47,078 nucleotides of DNA from Bacteroidota bacterium (lineage in GTDB: Bacteria > Bacteroidota > Bacteroidia > Cytophagales > Microscillaceae): assembly GCA_004292795.1 (NCBI GenBank), contig RDXI01000010.1:4800-51877 (forward strand), read 5' to 3'. The translations under genes were made by a program, and so were the position numbers. Shown piece by piece: positions 15,311 through 23,270 of this stretch. The notes below the pieces were generated by a model. That model had not been told where the DNA came from. It did not search any database and was given only the letters and a program-made list of their open reading frames with translations. Each line of letters opens with the position of its first letter. The first letter of the stretch is position 1.

Positions 15311-15992
15311 ACGAAGTATCTAAAGAGTAATTTTTGAACAAATGAATGTATAATATGTCTAAGGCAAAAGATAATACTCCAAGCGTCAGCAGGAAAGTAT
15401 GTTGATGCAATAGCCAAGATGCGGCGGTGATAAAGGCAGTGCCAAGCATTTTCAACCACGCCACCGTATAAGAAAAGCCTTTGCCTCTATATTGAGGATT
15501 GAGCAATAATTGTTGCACATACAAGCCCGACATCACCACATTGATAAGCAAAGCCGAACCTACGCCCATACATTTAGCATCAACGTGTTCGCCCATTGTA
15601 TATACCACAGACAGCCAAGCAATGAGGCAAAACAAATATAAAGCATGAAAATTGTTTATATAAAATGGTTGTTTCAACTGCCTCTTGCTGTATTGTAGCA
15701 TATAGAAATTGACTACCAAATCCAGCAACAACCATACACGACACCCCCATTGAAAGGGTTTGCCCAAATCAGTAACATAGCAAAACGACCATATAAGCTC
15801 CCAAGCTAAGTTGCCGGGTACGACTCCGACAGGCATCTCTAACACCTTGTACTTCATGGTGTTGCGAATGATGAAACAATACGCCAATACCCATGTCCAA
15901 AAACCTGCTAACAATAGCAAAATTTCTACTACTCCGTATTGAACCTTTATGCCATACATCTTAAAACCCCAATCTATGAGTTCCTTTATCAT
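15294..15992 (-). CDS. Pyr4/PaxB-like transmembrane terpene-cyclase homologue
   Basis: This 232-residue polytopic protein (about 7 predicted hydrophobic helices) is very close in length to fungal Pyr4-type cyclases (~240). Residues 52-70 read EMPVGVVPGNLAWELIWSF; the N-x-A-W-E motif puts an acidic residue at E65. A second acidic residue sits at D212 (SFALDILYIHLF). In Pyr4, two acidic residues at nearly the same positions (about 63 and 218) are essential for protonating the epoxide. These enzymes cyclise epoxidised prenyl chains in the membrane. The next gene, a flavin oxidoreductase, overlaps by 17 nt. No prenyltransferase or epoxidase is in the window, so the substrate is open. The homology is by motif and topology, not by search. 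Confidence 0.62.
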   Translation of the reverse strand: MIKELIDWGFKMYGIKVQYGVVEILLLLAGFWTWVLAYCFIIRNTMKYKVLEMPVGVVPGNLAWELIWSFCYVTDLGKPFQWGCRVWLLLDLVVNFYMLQYSKRQLKQPFYINNFHALYLFCLIAWLSVVYTMGEHVDAKCMGVGSALLINVVMSGLYVQQLLLNPQYRGKGFSYTVAWLKMLGTAFITAASWLLHQHTFLLTLGVLSFALDILYIHLFKNYSLDTSYEANN

Positions 15993-16271
15993 TTTTAGAC
16001 TATATTCTTTTCAGTACCCCTCACAAAAAACTTTTATCTATAAACTATGCGTTGTATTATTTTTATATTCCTTCAAAGTTGTATGGTAGCAAAACTAACA
16101 AAAAAAGTACACTTACAAACAAAATATGTATATTTTTTATGTACGAAAGATTTCATACTTTGTCCACAAATAAAAAAACTTGTCCGAAATCAGACATTTT
16201 TTTGCTAAAACAAAAGCATAAATTATTGATAATCAACATTTTAATTTTTTGGCATATTTTCCGCAAGTATA

Positions 16272-16319
16272 GTAGGCAAGGCAGGACGCGCTTCACTTCA
16301 CGCATAGCAACTTGCCTAC
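16272..16319. repeat. Inverted pair of GTAGGCAAG in the ABC operon leader
   Basis: GTAGGCAAG (16272-16280) and CTTGCCTAC (16311-16319) are exact inverted copies around a 30-nt spacer. They lie 33 nt before the ABC ATPase ATG. The rest of the 359-bp gap 15993-16351 is A/T-rich; no gene and no confident TAnnTTTG box is seen. Confidence 0.7.
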
Positions 16320-16351
16320 CCAACCTTTCAATCTTGTAATTCTCTCGCGTT

Positions 16352-17041
16352 ATGATAAAAGTTCAAAATCTCCAAAAAGTATTCACTACCGAAGAAGTAG
16401 AAACAACTGCCCTCAATGGCGTTAATCTCGAAATCCAAGATGCCGAATTTGTGGCTATCATGGGACCTTCGGGTTGCGGAAAATCGACTCTCCTCAACAT
16501 TTTGGGCTTGCTTGATGCGCCTACTACAGGGAGCTACAACCTTTATGGCACAGAGGTAGCCAAGATGACCGAGAGCCAGCGCGTAGCCTACCGCAAGGGC
16601 GTAATTGGTTTTGTGTTTCAGAGTTTCAACTTGATTGACGAACTGAATGTGTATGAAAACGTGGAACTGCCTTTGCTTTATTTGAAAGTGTCAGCTTCAG
16701 AGCGCAAACGCCGTATAGAGGAACTTTTATTGCGCCTCAACCTCATGCACCGCAAAAAGCACTTTCCCCAACAACTTTCGGGTGGTCAGCAACAGCGCGT
16801 TGCTATAGCCCGCGCCATAGTAGCCAAGCCTCGCCTGATACTTGCCGATGAACCTACAGGAAATTTGGACTCCAAAAATGGGGAAGAAGTAATGAACTTG
16901 CTACAAGAACTGAACAAAGAAGGTACAACCATTGCGATGGTTACGCACTCACAGCATGATGCCAGCTATGCTCACCGTATCATCAATTTATTTGATGGCA
17001 ATATCGTAACAGAAAATTATAGTACAGCAATGGAAAAATAA
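16352..17041 (+). CDS. ABC transporter ATP-binding subunit (MacB/LolD family)
   Basis: This 229-residue ATPase is complete: Walker A GPSGCGKST, Q-loop FVFQSFNL, signature LSGGQQQRVAIARA, Walker B LILADEPTGNLD and H-loop VTHSQH. The ET-TALNGV-L insertion and P-T-T-G-S-Y turn are typical of the MacB/LolD/FtsE-like lipoprotein or peptide export class. It is followed 48 nt later by the FtsX-type permease gene. Because that permease is broken (see 17090-19415), this ATPase may be an orphan or may pair with a permease elsewhere. The intervening gap contains a polypyrimidine direct repeat (17047-17079). Confidence 0.93.
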   Translation: MIKVQNLQKVFTTEEVETTALNGVNLEIQDAEFVAIMGPSGCGKSTLLNILGLLDAPTTGSYNLYGTEVAKMTESQRVAYRKGVIGFVFQSFNLIDELNVYENVELPLLYLKVSASERKRRIEELLLRLNLMHRKKHFPQQLSGGQQQRVAIARAIVAKPRLILADEPTGNLDSKNGEEVMNLLQELNKEGTTIAMVTHSQHDASYAHRIINLFDGNIVTENYSTAMEK

Positions 17042-17089
17042 GGTAACCCTTCCACCCCTCTACCCTTCCACCCTTCTACCTCCCCTCCC

Positions 17090-18958
17090 ATGCTCAAAAA
17101 TTATTTCCTCGTGGCACTGCGCAATGTAATGCGTAACCGCGTATATACCTTCCTGAATGTATTTGGTTTGGCACTTGGCATAGCCTGTGGCTTGATAGCC
17201 TTTTGGTTCATTCGCTTCCAAACCTCTTATGACTCCTTTCATGAGAACAAAGACCGCATCTTTCAAGTTACTACACTTTTTATAGCTGACAAGCCTTATC
17301 CCAATCGTGGTGTTCCGCCTCCTATGTCCGAAGCTGTCAGAAAAGAAATGCCTAACCTCAAGGCTTCTATGTGTGTGGAGCGTTCTGGTCGCTTGTTGGC
17401 AGTGTTAGATGCGAATGGCAAAGTGAGCAAAAAATTTCAGAGTGATAGCACAAGCGGCGCATTTATAGAACCACATTATTTTGAAATATTTACTTTCCCT
17501 TGGTTGGTAGGCAAGTACAGCTCGATGGGCAAACCCGACAAAATCGCCTTATCTGAAAAATTAGCCAAAAAATACTTTGGCAAAGAAAACCCCATAGGCA
17601 AGGTCATTCGCTTGGACAATGAAATCAACCTTGAAGTAGTAGGCATTTTCGCCAACATTGCCGAAAATACAGAGCTACGCCACGAATTTTACATATCTTT
17701 CGAAACCCTGAAAAGTCATAAAGAATATGAATATGGCGGACCTCCTATCAAAAGTTGGGGAGGCGTAAATTCAAACACCTATTGCTACGCTTTGTTCCCT
17801 CAGCATGTAAGCTTGGCTACCATGAAGCCCCAAATGGACGCGCTGACCAAAAAATATCACCCCAAAGAATACAAAACATTTCAGCATTATTTTGTGCCTT
17901 TCCGCGATATTCACTTCATAGAGGATTACCAAAACAATGTAATTCCTGTGCGTTGGCTTTGGATTATGGCATCTATTGGCGCATTTTTGATACTTACAGC
18001 TTGCTTCAATTTTATCAATATGGCAACTGCACAAGCCATGCGAAGGGCGAAGGAAGTAGGCGTTAGAAAAGCCATTGGAGGCTCGAACAGTCAAATATTT
18101 TATCAGTTCATGACCGAAACAGGCATCATTGTATTTTTTGCCCTTGTGATAGGTATAGGCTTAGGCGCACTTGTATTGCCCAACATGAATGTTTGGCTCA
18201 AAATCAATCTTTGGGCTTCTTCGGTGCAGTGGGCTGATGGTATAATGTGGCTGTTGTTGGTATGCTTATTTGTGGTCGTAACAGCTTTGGCAGGTACATA
18301 TCCTGCTCTTGTATTGGCAGGTTTCAAGCCTATTATTGCTTTGAAAGGCAGTGTTTCCACGCGTCAAATTGGTGGTGTTTCATTGCGCCGTATATTGATA
18401 GTCTTTCAGTTTGTATGGATACAACTTTTATTGATTTGTATGCTCATCATCAACCAACAAATGACCTTCATGCAAACGGCTGATGTGGGCTACAACAAGT
18501 CAGGCGTGGTAACTATCAACATTCCACAACCTCAAAAATTACAGCAAGAAACATTTAGACAACGCATGATGCAAATAAAAGGGATAGAAAACCTAAGCTT
18601 CTGTTTGTTCACGCCCACCGCAAACTCCATGAATACAACCAATATACGCTATCATACCCGCCCCAAAGACGAAATATGGTCTATAAGCACCAAACCGTAT
18701 GATATACATTTCTTGGATACGTATGGTTTGAAATTGGTGGCAGGCACCAATATTCCCAAATCGGACACTCTCAATGGGTATTTGGTTCTATGGCGTTGTG
18801 AAAAATTGGCACACTGGTTCTTTGCAAAGAGCTACAGACCCTGTAGTCATATACTCCTACAAAGATTATTATTATCAAGCCGCTATTCGCTTCAATACTT
18901 AGAACTTAGGCAATACTATGCGCGAGATAGAAACGCTTTGGTCGTCTTATTACCCTGA
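17090..18958 (+). pseudogene. MacB/FtsX-type ABC permease, 5' part (disrupted)
   Basis: The start is intact: a first membrane helix follows MLKNYFLVALRNVMRNRVYTF, and then a MacB-type periplasmic domain (about 50-280). Helices 2-4 follow with RRAKEVGVRKAIGGSNSQI, the FtsX-family cytoplasmic motif. Homology runs to LNGYLV (residue 566, nt 18787). After that the frame reads unrelated residues to a stop at 18956-18958. In another frame, from 18786, the native sequence resumes (FYGVVKNWHTGSLQ). The conserved stretch expected between these points is absent, so an internal deletion with frame change is likely, not just one base. Domain order and neighbour support the family strongly. Confidence 0.85.
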
Positions 18959-19415
18959 TGATGTGTTCCGAAAAGATTTCTTAGACGAGTTTATAAAGAA
19001 ATTGTATGAGGGCGAACAAGCTATGCTCAACCTCATTCGTGGTTTTTCATTCATTGCCATTTTTATCGGCTGTTTGGGTATGTTTGGGCTAATTCGCTTC
19101 CTTGCCTCCCAAAAAACAAAGGAAATCGGGGTGCGCAAAGCATACGGGGCAACGGTAGGGCAAATCTTGTATTTGTTTATGTTGGAAATGTTGCGTTTGA
19201 TAACTGTAGCTTTTGTAATAGCGGTAGCATTGGGCTATTATTTGATGAATATGTGGTTGGAAGAGTATGCTTATCGCATAAACATTAACGGGCAAATAGG
19301 CTTATTAGCCTTCATAGCTCTTTCTATTACCTTTGTTTTGGCAACACTCACGATAGGCTACGAAGCCTACAAAGCGGCTATCAAAAGCCCTTCGCTCTCA
19401 CTTAAATCTGAATAA
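18918..19415 (+). pseudogene. MacB/FtsX-type ABC permease, 3' part
   Basis: This is the C-terminal FtsX domain of the same broken permease. In-frame sequence upstream of the ATG (18786-18899: GVVKNWHTGSLQ...IYSYKDYYYQAAIRFNT) is clearly native, but a TAG at 18900-18902 interrupts it before NLGNTMREIETLW. So the gene carries a nonsense codon as well as the upstream deletion. The fragment retains helices and the ASQKTKEIGVRKAYGATVGQ motif of FtsX permeases. It could only be translated from an internal start at 18918 and would lack the first transmembrane helix and most of the periplasmic domain. Confidence 0.85.
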
Positions 19416-19440
19416 CTTGAAATAAACTTTTCTACACAAG

Positions 19441-19610
19441 AAAATTTATTTGTCAAGGCAAAAAAAGACTTTCCTGTGCAGGAAAATTTATTTGTCAAGG
19501 CAAAAAAAGACTTTCCTGTGCAGGAAAATTTATTTGTCAAGGCAAAAAAAAGACTTTCCTGTGCGGGAAAATTTATTTGTCAAGGCAAAAAAAAGACTTT
19601 CCTGTGCAGG
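19441..19610 (+). repeat. Four tandem 42-43-bp hairpin repeats
   Basis: Units begin at 19441, 19483, 19525 and 19568. Each has an AT-rich half (AAAATTTATTTGTC), AGGCAAAAAAAG and a TTTCCTGTGCAGGAAA palindrome with 7-bp arms. The spacing is 42, 42 and 43 nt, units 3 and 4 carrying an extra A. One unit has CGG in place of CAG. Open reading frames through them are repeat artefacts. Confidence 0.9.
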
Positions 19611-19620
19611 AAAGTCTTTT
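19591..19620 (+). terminator. Terminator at the end of the repeat array
   Basis: The last repeat copy extends into a 14-bp perfect stem (19591-19604 and 19607-19620, AAAAGACTTTCCTG type) with a 2-nt loop and T-run. It can act for the broken permease on the plus strand and for ugd on the minus strand, ending at 19646. Confidence 0.8.
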
Positions 19621-19645
19621 ATTATGTGTATTTGACAAATCAAAA

Positions 19646-20956
19646 CTACTTCACTTGTTCGCGCCCAATGCTATAGTATTGATAGCCTTGTTCTTGCATA
19701 AAAGGCAGTTCAAACAAATTGCGCCCATCAAATATCACTCTGTTTTTCAAAAGCGTATTCAAGACCTCAAAGTCAGGCGAGCGGAATACTTGCCACTCGG
19801 TCATTATCATCAGTGCGTCAGCCTCTAAGACTGCACCATAAGGGCTTTCAGCATATTCAAGAGCATCTCCAAAAACTTGTTGCACATTTTCAATCGCTTC
19901 GGGGTCATAGACCTTTACTTTTGCGCCTGCTTCGAGCAAGAGTTTGATATTTTCCAAAGCGGGAGCTTCTCTGATGTCGTCAGTATTGGGTTTGAAGGCA
20001 AGCCCCCACACCGCAATTTTTTTGTCTTTCAAATTATTACCAAAATATTGCTTCACCATTGGAAACAATTTGGTTTTTTGTTGCTCATTCACACCCATAA
20101 CCGCCTTCAAAATCTGGAAGTCATAGTCATATTCACGGGCTGTTTTTTCCAATGCCTGCACATCTTTTGGAAAGCAACTACCGCCATAGCCAATCCCCGC
20201 AAACAAAAAGCGGTTACCAATGCGTGTGTCAGTGCCAATGCCACGACGAATCATGTCCACATTTGCACCTGTTTTTTCGCACAAGTTCGCAATTTCGTTC
20301 ATGAACGTGATTTTCATAGCCAAGAAAGCGTTAGCGGCATATTTGGTCATTTCTGCACTGCGTTCGTCCATAAAAATCAAGGGGTTGCCTTGCCTCACAA
20401 ACGGGGCATATAGTTTTTCCATAACCTTACGCGCTTCAGCAGAGTTTGTGCCTACTACTACGCGGTCAGGCTTCATAAAATCCTCTACTGCAACGCCTTC
20501 GCGCAAAAATTCAGGGTTTGACACCACATCAAAAGGCACACGTGCATTCAACGCTATTTTCTCGCGTACTTTCTCGGCAGTACCCACAGGCACGGTGCTT
20601 TTGTCCACTACCACGACATACTTATCCAATAAATGCCCTAATTGTTCCGCTACCTGCAAGATATATTTCAAATCTGCCGAGCCATCTTCACCCGGAGGGG
20701 TAGGCAAGGCAAGGAATATAATCTGCGCATCGCGAATACCATCGGCTAAGGAATTGGTAAAAAACAAGCGTTTTTCTTTGATATTGCGCTCAAACAACAA
20801 CTCAAGTCCAGGCTCAAATATTGTTATTACGCCTGATTGCAATTTTTGTACTTTTTTTTCATCTATGTCCACGCAAACAACAGTATTGCCTGTTTCTGCG
20901 AAGCAAGTGCCTGTTACCAAGCCTACATAGCCCGTACCAACGACTGCTATCTTCAT
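19646..20956 (-). CDS. ugd: UDP-glucose 6-dehydrogenase
   Basis: The ATG at 20954-20956 gives MKIAVVGTGYVGLVTG, the canonical start with the NAD-binding motif GTGYVG. The longer frame to 21046 adds 30 non-homologous residues. The protein is 436 residues, the usual family length. It oxidises UDP-glucose to UDP-glucuronate for polysaccharide synthesis in the cytoplasm. Motifs seen are the N-terminal Rossmann domain, KSTVPVGT, NPEFLREG, NAFLAMKITFMNEIANLCE and the catalytic-cysteine segment GGSCFPKD. The final domain has WGLAFKPNTDDIREA. It has its own -7 box (20989-20996) and no polysaccharide-gene neighbours, so which glycan uses it is unknown. Confidence 0.96.
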   Translation of the reverse strand: MKIAVVGTGYVGLVTGTCFAETGNTVVCVDIDEKKVQKLQSGVITIFEPGLELLFERNIKEKRLFFTNSLADGIRDAQIIFLALPTPPGEDGSADLKYILQVAEQLGHLLDKYVVVVDKSTVPVGTAEKVREKIALNARVPFDVVSNPEFLREGVAVEDFMKPDRVVVGTNSAEARKVMEKLYAPFVRQGNPLIFMDERSAEMTKYAANAFLAMKITFMNEIANLCEKTGANVDMIRRGIGTDTRIGNRFLFAGIGYGGSCFPKDVQALEKTAREYDYDFQILKAVMGVNEQQKTKLFPMVKQYFGNNLKDKKIAVWGLAFKPNTDDIREAPALENIKLLLEAGAKVKVYDPEAIENVQQVFGDALEYAESPYGAVLEADALMIMTEWQVFRSPDFEVLNTLLKNRVIFDGRNLFELPFMQEQGYQYYSIGREQVK

Positions 20957-20988
20957 ACAAAATAAGGTAGGTAAAATTAAATTTTGTG

Positions 20989-20996
20989 CAAAGATA
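20989..20996 (-). promoter_or_regulatory. -7 box of ugd
   Basis: CAAAGATA on the plus strand reads TATCTTTG on the minus strand, matching TAnnTTTG, 32 nt upstream of the chosen ugd ATG. It lies inside the longer reading frame, which further supports the shorter start. Confidence 0.55.
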
Positions 20997-21069
20997 GCTT
21001 TTTTCAGGGAAAAGCTACCATTTTTAAAGTACTCCTCCTTTCTCAAAAGCAGGCAAGGAAAGCTCGAAA

Positions 21070-21109
21070 CTCGCCTACAAAAAAGTAGGCAAGCATGGTG
21101 CTTGCCTAC
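21070..21109 (-). terminator. Triple inverted word cluster downstream of rho
   Basis: CTCGCCTAC (21070-21078), GTAGGCAAG (21085-21093) and CTTGCCTAC (21101-21109) follow one another. The central copy can pair with either neighbour: 7-nt loop to the right, or an A-rich loop to the left. On the minus strand they lie just past the rho stop codon, in terminator position. Confidence 0.65.
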
Positions 21110-21119
21110 CAGATGCTAT

Positions 21120-22943
21120 TTATTTGTTGATAGAGTTCAAAAATTCGGTATTGTCCATAGTCCCTTTCATCTTTTCGAGCAAAAACTCCATAGCTTCCAC
21201 CGAGTTCATGTCCGACATATATTTACGCATCAGCCACACCCGCGCAAGTTCCTGTTTGCTCATGAGTAAATCTTCGCGCCTTGTGCTAGAAGCAGGTACG
21301 TCAATGGCAGGATAGATACGGCGGTTCGAGAGTTTGCGGTCAAGTTGCAACTCCATGTTGCCCGTTCCCTTAAATTCCTCAAAAATTACTTCGTCCATGC
21401 GTGAGCCTGTTTCTATCAAAGCCGTAGCAATGATAGTAAGCGAGCCACCATTTTCAATATTGCGAGCCGCACCAAAGAAACGTTTAGGTTTGTGCAAGGC
21501 ATTGGCATCTATACCACCCGATAAAATCTTGCCTGACGCAGGCGCGGAAGTGTTGTAAGCACGCGCTAAACGCGTAATAGAATCCAACAAAATCACGACA
21601 TCATGCCCACATTCCACCAAGCGTTTTGCTTTTTCGAGAACCATGTTCGACACTTTTACGTGATTGTCAGCTTGCTCATCAAAAGTAGAAGCTACTACTT
21701 CCGCCTTTACATTGCGTGCCATGTCTGTAACCTCTTCAGGGCGTTCATCAATGAGCAGAATAATCAAATAAACTTCAGGGTGATTTTCGGCTATAGCGTT
21801 GGCTATTTTTTGCAAAAGCATCGTTTTGCCTGTTTTGGGCTGTGCTACTATCATACCGCGTTGCCCCTTGCCTATAGGCGCGAAAAGGTCGAGTATGCGT
21901 GTAGAAAATTCATTGTGTTTGGTGCTTAATCTCAATTTTTCTTGTGGGAACAAGGGCGTAAGAAATTCAAAAGGTATCCTATCGCGTATTTCCTCCAAAG
22001 ATTTTCCGTTTACGCTTTCAGCTTTTAGGAGTGTAAAATATTTCTCTCCTTCGCGTGGTGGACGCACCAATCCGCGCACTGTGTCGCCTGTTCGAAGCGC
22101 GAAAGCCTTGATTTGTGAGGCAGAAATATATACATCATCAGGGCTTGATAGATAATGATAATCCGAAGAACGCAAAAAACCATAGCCTTCTGGCACTATC
22201 TCCAACACACCTTCGCCATGTATCTGTCCTTCAAATTCTCGTGGCTTGTTGATAGGTTTTTGTTGGTTTTGATTGGTATTTTGTTGGTTTTGCGTATTGT
22301 TTTGCTGACTTTGATTATTGTTTTGTTGGTTCTGTGTATTATTTTGTTGGTTTTGATTGTTATTCTGTTGGTTTTGGGTATTGTTTTGTTGGTTTTGGGT
22401 ATTGTTTTGCTGACTTTGGTTGTTGTTTTGCTGATTTTGATTGTTATTTCTATTTTGGTTATTTTGATTGTTTCTGTTTTGATTGTTGTTCCTATTGAGG
22501 TTATTGTTGTTTTGGTTGTGTCGGTTTTGGTTAGGCTGATTTTGGTTCAGCTGATTTTGGTTAGGTTGTGTTTTGGGCTTTGCTTCAATAGCTGTTGCCT
22601 CTTCATTTTTAGTTTCTTCGGTTTTGGCTGGCTCAGTTTCTACCACAGCAGGCAAGGGCTTCTCTTTTTCCTTTGCTTCTGTTTCGGCTTTGGTGTCAGT
22701 TTCAAACAAAGTTTTGGTTTCTTCTTTGACTACATTTTCGCGTTTTCGGCGTTTTTCCGTATTTTCTACTACAGTAGTAGGTGTGGGCGTGGTATGAGAG
22801 GCTTTTTGCGAAGCCTGTTTTTCCAATATCAGTGCGATAATTTCTTTTTTAGCAAAGCCACGAGGATTTTCAATTTGCAGTTTTTCGCCAATAGCTACAA
22901 GGTCAGCCTTGAGCATGGCGTTCAGTTCTGTTACGCTATACAT
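21120..22943 (-). CDS. rho: Transcription termination factor Rho with Asn/Gln-rich insert
   Basis: Rho is the hexameric RNA helicase that terminates transcription. The 607-residue chain is far longer than the ~420 of enterobacterial Rho. An N-terminal Rho_N helix-hairpin segment (1-45) is followed by a charged linker. Residues 126-228 are almost only Asn and Gln with a few Ser, Thr and Arg (NQNQQNN units), then come the RNA-binding cold-shock domain ([16 protein letters not shown]), P-loop [18 protein letters not shown], and the Q- and R-loops. The catalytic core is complete. Inserts at this place occur in other Bacteroidota and Clostridia Rho and can drive aggregation or phase separation; whether this one does is inference. 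A triple word hairpin follows the gene. Confidence 0.97.
   Translation of the reverse strand: MYSVTELNAMLKADLVAIGEKLQIENPRGFAKKEIIALILEKQASQKASHTTPTPTTVVENTEKRRKRENVVKEETKTLFETDTKAETEAKEKEKPLPAVVETEPAKTEETKNEEATAIEAKPKTQPNQNQLNQNQPNQNRHNQNNNNLNRNNNQNRNNQNNQNRNNNQNQQNNNQSQQNNTQNQQNNTQNQQNNNQNQQNNTQNQQNNNQSQQNNTQNQQNTNQNQQKPINKPREFEGQIHGEGVLEIVPEGYGFLRSSDYHYLSSPDDVYISASQIKAFALRTGDTVRGLVRPPREGEKYFTLLKAESVNGKSLEEIRDRIPFEFLTPLFPQEKLRLSTKHNEFSTRILDLFAPIGKGQRGMIVAQPKTGKTMLLQKIANAIAENHPEVYLIILLIDERPEEVTDMARNVKAEVVASTFDEQADNHVKVSNMVLEKAKRLVECGHDVVILLDSITRLARAYNTSAPASGKILSGGIDANALHKPKRFFGAARNIENGGSLTIIATALIETGSRMDEVIFEEFKGTGNMELQLDRKLSNRRIYPAIDVPASSTRREDLLMSKQELARVWLMRKYMSDMNSVEAMEFLLEKMKGTMDNTEFLNSINK
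22260..22568 (-). repeat. Low-complexity repeat encoding the Rho Asn/Gln tract
   Basis: About 300 bp of near-tandem short units (GTTTTGTTGGTT-like on the plus strand) encode the Gln/Asn stretch of Rho. Copy-number change by replication slippage would stay in frame when units are multiples of three. Confidence 0.8.
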
Positions 22944-23215
22944 AACGATAGTAATGGGGTTACAAGGTGAGGTGGGGAGTTAGGAATGGGTTGGCGTGTA
23001 TTTCAAAAAACGAGTGTGCTAAAAAAGACAAAAATTTGAAACACAACAGAAGCCCTGTTAGAAGGGAAAGCAAAGCCTAACGCCAATAAGGATTAAAAAC
23101 TGTTCGCAAGTTATACATTTTTTTTTGCACAACCAAATTTTTGCTTCTTTTAGTTTTTTTTTATCTGTACTTGGAGTGCTATATGTGTATAGTAGCCATT
23201 TGTTTATATGCAAAA

Positions 23216-23245
23216 ATACTCCGCTTGCGTAGGCAAGTGGAGTAT
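23216..23245 (-). terminator. Terminator of the caspase-like gene
   Basis: Inverted arms ATACTCCGCTTGC (23216-23228) and GCAAGTGGAGTAT (23233-23245), with one G-U pair, flank a GTAG loop and are followed on the minus strand by T-rich sequence. The hairpin carries a GTAGGCAAG copy (23229-23237). The rest of the 327-bp gap 22944-23270 shows no gene; its right part is A/T-rich. Confidence 0.7.
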
Positions 23246-23270
23246 CTTGTATATCGCAATATGTTTTCGC

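Noticed and set aside
16052-16339. 95-residue frame in the leader of the ABC operon
   Set aside because: Strongly A/T-rich, Lys/Asn/Ile-loaded composition, no homology, and it contains the inverted GTAGGCAAG pair.
17090-18958. Programmed frameshift in the ABC permease
   Set aside because: Conserved sequence is missing at the join and an additional TAG is present, so simple recoding cannot restore the protein.
19441-19610. Possible CRISPR array (regular ~42-bp repeats)
   Set aside because: The repeats are directly contiguous, with no unique spacers; the unit is a terminator palindrome. No cas genes are near.
19450-19676. Small reading frames with repeated MSRQKKTFLCRK-like peptides
   Set aside because: They are read through the tandem 42-bp DNA repeats and differ only by frame; there is no promoter of their own and no homology.
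20957-21046. N-terminal extension of Ugd
   Set aside because: The 30 residues precede the canonical MKIAVVGTGYVG start, are unlike the family, and cover the promoter.
22155-22970. 271-residue plus-strand frame opposite rho
   Set aside because: It is the antisense of the Asn/Gln repeat and gives only Leu/Val/Ile low-complexity residues; rho on the other strand is clearly the gene.
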